From NCBI RefSeq assembly GCF_905397375.1, contig NZ_CAJPVG010000004.1, positions 1-64,000 on the forward strand: a stretch of 64,000 nucleotides of DNA, given 5' to 3'. Position numbers and translations under genes: made by a program. Source of the DNA: Ralstonia mannitolilytica (GTDB lineage: Bacteria; Pseudomonadota; Gammaproteobacteria; Burkholderiales; Burkholderiaceae). Of the stretch, positions 60,520 to 64,000 are shown piece by piece. Under the pieces are notes generated by a model. The model was not told the origin of the DNA and made no database searches. It was given only the letters and a program-made list of their open reading frames with translations. How positions within the stretch are numbered: the first letter of the stretch is position 1; the number at the start of each line of letters is the position of its first letter.

Positions 60520-60841
60520 ATGCACCCACCCAGCTGCTGCCGCCGTTTGCCGGCAATACGTTCGAAGTCCGCTATGAAGGCCTCACCGCCACCAACGCCT
60601 ATGCCGACGACGGCATCCACATGCGCTACGCGATCACGGAAGGGCCTTTGCCGGCGCCGAGGGCGAAGTGGCCTACACCTGGCAGCACGTCGCCGGCGAG
60701 GTCTACGTGATCACGTGGCAGGAAGCCGACCGCGCGACCGTGGTGCACATTGACGATTTCGCGGCGGGCACGTCGCGTTCGTTTTTTACCGCGCCGTCGC
60801 TGGACTTCTACCGGCTGGAAGGCAGCCTGCGCTTGCTGTGA
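60520..60841 (+). pseudogene. Frameshifted MoaF-like gene
   Basis: Translating piecewise gives TQLLPPFAGNTFEVRYEG and HMRYAITEG in one frame. After about 60646 a second frame gives FAGAEGEVAYTWQHVAGEVY and HIDDFAAGTSRSFF to the stop at 60839-60841. This is a MoaF-like (calycin-type) protein. Two single-base losses are implied, one just after ATG 60520 and one near 60645-60650, so no full-length product is made. A sequencing error cannot be excluded for either. Confidence 0.65.
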
Positions 60842-60859
60842 GCGAGAGGCCGCCGATAC

Positions 60860-60874
60860 TTGATCTCAAGTCAA
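60860..60874. promoter_or_regulatory. Candidate LysR operator, copy 2
   Basis: TTGATCTCAAGTCAA, matching the 60240-60254 site in 13 of 15 bases and also followed by ATATTT and, a little further, CCGGT. It lies 96 bases before the aldo/keto reductase gene. Confidence 0.5.
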
Positions 60875-60969
60875 ATATTTCTGTCCGGTAACGGCGTTTA
60901 TTTCAGTAGTGGCAACCGCCAGAATGCCTGGGCATACCGCCGCATGCATTCGTTTCCAGAAATTCCACC

Positions 60970-61776
60970 ATGAGCAACATTCCCGCATTCGGCCTTGGCA
61001 CCTTCCGCCTGCAGGGCCAGGTCGTCATCGACGCCGTCCGCAACGCCCTCGAACTCGGCTACCGCGCCATCGACACGGCGCAGATCTACGGCAACGAAGC
61101 CGAGGTGGGCGAGGCCATTGCCGCCTCCGGCGTGCGCCGCGAAGACCTCTTCCTCACCACCAAGATCTGGGTGGACAACGCCGCCCGGGACAAGCTTGCG
61201 CCGAGCCTCGAAGAGAGTCTCGCCAAGCTGCGGACCGATTACGTGGACCTCACGCTGATCCACTGGCCGGCGCCCGGCAAAGGCGTTTCCGTTGACGAAT
61301 CCATGACGGCGCTGGCCGATGCCAAGGCGCGCGGGCTGACCCGCCAGATCGGTATCTCCAACTTCAACATCGCGCTGACGAAGGAAGCGATGGCCGCCGT
61401 GGGCAAGGACGCGATCGCCACGAACCAGATCGAACTGAGCCCGTATCTGCAGAACCGCAAGCTGGTGAGCTTTCTGCAGGGCGAGGGCATTCATGTGACG
61501 TCGTACATGACGCTCGCGTACGGCAAGGTGCTGGGCGATCCGGTGATCGGCACGATTGCACAGCGGCACCAGGCGACGCCCGCGCAGGTGGTGCTCGCAT
61601 GGGCGATGCAGCTTGGCTACTCGGTCATTCCGTCGTCCACCAGGCGCGAGAACCTCGCCAGCAACCTGATCGCACGGACGCTGCGCCTGACCGACGACGA
61701 CATGGCGCAGATCGCCGCGCTGGAGCGCAATGGCCGCGAGGTGAGCCCGCAGGGGCTGGCCCCGGCGTGGGACTGA
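60970..61776 (+). CDS. dkgB: Aldo/keto reductase, 2,5-diketo-D-gluconate reductase B type
   Basis: NADPH-dependent carbonyl reductase. The 268-residue protein has the AKR tetrad Asp35, Tyr40, Lys65 and His98 (AIDTAQIYGNE, TTKIW, LIHWP) and the cofactor segment VIPSSTRRENLASN. Sequence and length fit the DkgB/YafB group. It starts at ATG 60970 and is followed 34 bases later by the old yellow enzyme, with which it probably forms an operon for carbonyl or electrophile detoxification. Confidence 0.9.
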   Translation: MSNIPAFGLGTFRLQGQVVIDAVRNALELGYRAIDTAQIYGNEAEVGEAIAASGVRREDLFLTTKIWVDNAARDKLAPSLEESLAKLRTDYVDLTLIHWPAPGKGVSVDESMTALADAKARGLTRQIGISNFNIALTKEAMAAVGKDAIATNQIELSPYLQNRKLVSFLQGEGIHVTSYMTLAYGKVLGDPVIGTIAQRHQATPAQVVLAWAMQLGYSVIPSSTRRENLASNLIARTLRLTDDDMAQIAALERNGREVSPQGLAPAWD

Positions 61777-61810
61777 ACTTGCCCCACATCCGCCACAGAG
61801 AATCCACATC

Positions 61811-62920
61811 ATGCAGAACGACCCGCTGTTCCAACCGCTGCAGCTCGGCCCGCTGACATTGCCGAACCGCATCGTCATGCCGCCAATGACCCGCTCGCGT
61901 GCGAGCCAACCCGGCGATGTCGCCAACGAACTGATGGCCGCGTACTACGCGCAGCGTGCGAGCGCCGGTCTCATCGTCAGTGAAGGCACGTACGTGGCGC
62001 CGCTCGGCAAGGGCTACGCGTGGACGCCCGGCATCCACACCCCCGAGCAGGTCGCGGGCTGGCGCAAGGTGACCGACGCTGTGCATGCCCACGGCGGGCG
62101 CATCTTCGCGCAGCTCTGGCACGTTGGGCGCCTGAGCCACACGAGCCTGCTGGGTGGCCGCCAGCCGGTATCGGCGTCGCCCCTCCAGGCCAAGGGCGTG
62201 AACGTGTTCATCGCTGGCGAAGACGGCCGCACGCCGGGCTTCGTGCAGGCATCGGCACCGCGTGCGCTGACGGTGGGCGAGATCGCAGAGGTCGTGGGCC
62301 AATACCGTGCCGCCGCGCGCAACGCCATGCAAGCCGGGTTTGACGGCGTCGAGCTGCATGGCGCCAACGGCTATCTCGTAAACCAGTTCATCGATTCGCA
62401 GGCCAACGCGCGCACCGATGCCTACGGCGGCTCGCTGCAAAACCGGCTGCGCTTTCTCGACGAAGTCACGCGTGCCCTCATCGAAGGCACGGGCGACGCC
62501 TCGCGTGTCGGCATCCGTCTTGCACCGCTGACCACCCTCAACGGCTGCGTGGACGACGACCCCGAGACAACGTACCTCGCCGCCGCCCGGCTGCTGGATG
62601 CGCTTGGCGTGGGCTACATCCACATTGCCGAAGCCGACTGGGACGATGCCCCGCTGATGCCCGTCGCCTTCAAGCAGCAACTGCGCGCGGCCTACGCCGG
62701 TGTGCTCATCTATGCCGGCAAGTACACCGCGGAACGCGCACGCGAAGCGATTGGCGCGGGCTGGGCAGAGCTGATTGCGTTCGGGCGTCCGTTCGTCGCC
62801 AATCCGGATCTGCCGGCGCGCCTGCGCACCGGTGCGCCGCTCGCGCTGCACGATCGCGAGACGCTGTTTGGCGGTGGCGCGCGCGGCCTCACGGACTATC
62901 CGACGCTGCACGCTGCCTGA
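61811..62920 (+). CDS. Old yellow enzyme-family alkene reductase
   Basis: FMN-dependent reductase of activated C=C bonds, N-ethylmaleimide or nitro compounds (NemA type). The 369-residue barrel shows NRIVMPPMTRSRA, FAQLWHVGRLSH, the substrate-binding His183 and Asn186 in HGANGYLVNQF, DAYGGSLQNRLRF and the C-terminal FGRPFVANPDLPARL. It is spaced 34 bases from the aldo/keto reductase. Confidence 0.92.
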   Translation: MQNDPLFQPLQLGPLTLPNRIVMPPMTRSRASQPGDVANELMAAYYAQRASAGLIVSEGTYVAPLGKGYAWTPGIHTPEQVAGWRKVTDAVHAHGGRIFAQLWHVGRLSHTSLLGGRQPVSASPLQAKGVNVFIAGEDGRTPGFVQASAPRALTVGEIAEVVGQYRAAARNAMQAGFDGVELHGANGYLVNQFIDSQANARTDAYGGSLQNRLRFLDEVTRALIEGTGDASRVGIRLAPLTTLNGCVDDDPETTYLAAARLLDALGVGYIHIAEADWDDAPLMPVAFKQQLRAAYAGVLIYAGKYTAERAREAIGAGWAELIAFGRPFVANPDLPARLRTGAPLALHDRETLFGGGARGLTDYPTLHAA

Positions 62921-63000
62921 CCGCAACGGCGCCCGGTGGTGACAAGCGCCCCTTTGGTGGTCTCGCCAAGGGACGTTTCTGCTGCGTGGTGATCCGCCGG

Positions 63001-64000
63001 TCAGAACGTGTGCCGCAAGCCCACGCCGCCCAGGATGGTCTTCGCGCCCGGGGCCGTGCCGCCCGCGACGATCGACGTCTTCAGGCCTTCGAGCGGATCG
63101 GCCGTGCCCACCGCGCCCGCGTCGGCGTAGACCAGCTGCGCATACAGCGTCGTGCGCTTGGAGAACGCGTAGTCGTTGCTCAGCACGATCGACTTGGTCG
63201 AGCTGTCGTGCGCGCTGCTCTTGTACTTGCTGTAGTAGCCAGCGAGCGTGGCGGTATTGGCGGCGCTCCACTTGTAGTCCAGGCCCACGCCGATCGATTG
63301 CACATCAGACACGCGCGCACCGCTGGGCGCGTTGTTCGTCACGTCCAGGTAATTCACGCGGCCGGTGAAGGCGCCGACCGGAACGGCGATGCCAGCGTTC
63401 CACAGCCTGCTGAGCGTTTCGCCAGAGCCGCTGTCGGCGATCTGCTGATAGCCGAGGCCGACGGTGACCGGGCCCGTGTACGTGGCGCCCACCGAGAGCT
63501 CGTTGCCCTTCCTGAAGCTGCCGGCAGCCTCGCCCAGCGAATAGGCGACGCCGAGCCAGACCGGCCCGAAGTTGTTGGCGTACTGCACCGTGTTCCCCGT
63601 GAACACACCAACGTCGTTGCCCGGGTTCGTGCCGGCGCCGAGCGCGTTGCCGGGCGCGGCCAACTGGTTGTACGCCCAGCCGTACAGGTTCGAGAACTGC
63701 TCCTTGAAGCCGCGCGGCTCCGTGCCGATGGTGCCGAGCAGGGCCGGGCTGTACTGGCGGCCCAGCGTGATCGCGCCCCATTCGCCGCCGAGCCCGACGT
63801 TGGCTTGCCGGCGGAAGAGCTGCGAGCTGAAACCGGGGCCGCTGGTGAGCGTGCCCGTATCGCTGCTGTAGTGTCCTTCGAGGTTGAAGGTCGCCTTCAG
63901 CCCATGGCCAAGGTCTTCCACGCCGCGCAGGCCCCAGATGCTGGGGCTAATGCCGCCGGTGTGCATCTCGGTGAGGCTCCCCGCGTTGTCGGCGCTGCGG
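63001..64000 (-). CDS. Gram-negative porin (5' end outside window)
   Basis: C-terminal ~333 residues of a trimeric general porin; the reading frame is open to the window edge, so the signal peptide and first strands are missing. Features are alternating beta strands, GLRGVEDLGHGLKATFNLEGHYS, GEWGAITLGRQY and the C-terminal phenylalanine in GVGLRHTF recognised by the Bam complex. Betaproteobacterial porin type. Positions 62921-63000 hold only a weak hairpin. Confidence 0.92.
   Translation of the reverse strand, partial: RSADNAGSLTEMHTGGISPSIWGLRGVEDLGHGLKATFNLEGHYSSDTGTLTSGPGFSSQLFRRQANVGLGGEWGAITLGRQYSPALLGTIGTEPRGFKEQFSNLYGWAYNQLAAPGNALGAGTNPGNDVGVFTGNTVQYANNFGPVWLGVAYSLGEAAGSFRKGNELSVGATYTGPVTVGLGYQQIADSGSGETLSRLWNAGIAVPVGAFTGRVNYLDVTNNAPSGARVSDVQSIGVGLDYKWSAANTATLAGYYSKYKSSAHDSSTKSIVLSNDYAFSKRTTLYAQLVYADAGAVGTADPLEGLKTSIVAGGTAPGAKTILGGVGLRHTF

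Overview
The window reads as a chromosome segment of a high-GC betaproteobacterium, most likely Ralstonia in the strict sense. This is inferred from the protein sequences and from the gene orders ppc / hemC-hemDX-hemY, nadE-glnB, ftsK-lolA-rarA-serS-tRNA-Ser and adc-argH. I could not run a database search. Nearly all genes have the GC-rich composition and frame-wide third-position GC bias expected of this group. The clear exception is a visibly AT-richer stretch at about 19.17-23.08 kb.

Layout. 0.1-4.4 kb: metG, an OmpA-type lipoprotein and mrp/apbC. 4.4-16.0 kb: a complete respiratory formate dehydrogenase locus. It holds DUF3305, DUF3306, a polyferredoxin, a TorD-type chaperone, a small Tat protein, catalytic FdhA (cysteine type), FeS subunit FdhB, a tiny lipoprotein, cytochrome b subunit FdhC, a small exported protein, sodC and fdhD. 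16.2-19.1 kb: dcd and a PLP-dependent arginine/lysine/ornithine decarboxylase. 19.1-23.1 kb: a single very large SIR2-domain gene of foreign appearance, flanked by two near-identical copies of one rho-independent terminator. 23.1-26.8 kb: argH, a sigma/anti-sigma pair and a Tat-exported ferritin-like protein. 26.9-36.8 kb: LysR/MFS pair, ppc and the haem genes hemC, hemDX and hemY. 36.8-41.4 kb: cytochrome b561, PepSY protein and an aldehyde dehydrogenase/SDR/MFS catabolic operon. 41.6-49.0 kb: ppa, FemAB-like protein, nadE, methyltransferase, PII, TRIC-like membrane protein, Smr protein and trxB. 49.2-59.2 kb: ftsK, lolA, then a guanidinobutyrase module (LysR / gbuA-like / MFS) placed between lolA and rarA, then serS and tRNA-Ser(CGA). 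59.3-64 kb: a LysR gene beside two decayed genes, then an aldo/keto reductase, an old-yellow-enzyme reductase and a truncated porin.

How the genes work together. Formate is oxidised in the periplasm by FdhA after Tat export. Electrons pass through FdhB to the FdhC cytochrome, while FdhD, the TorD-like chaperone and possibly Mrp support cofactor and FeS insertion. The haem genes supply cytochromes. The decarboxylase and the guanidinobutyrase/agmatinase could both act in arginine-derived amine metabolism, but they are 35 kb apart and separately regulated.

The best candidate for an undescribed system is the SIR2 gene. It encodes a 1.2-kb-residue protein with an intact NAD-binding and catalytic SIR2 core and about 1000 residues I cannot assign. 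It lies as a single-gene cargo between duplicated terminators, with no integrase in sight. By analogy with defence-associated sirtuins it is a plausible NAD-depleting anti-phage gene, but that function is inference.
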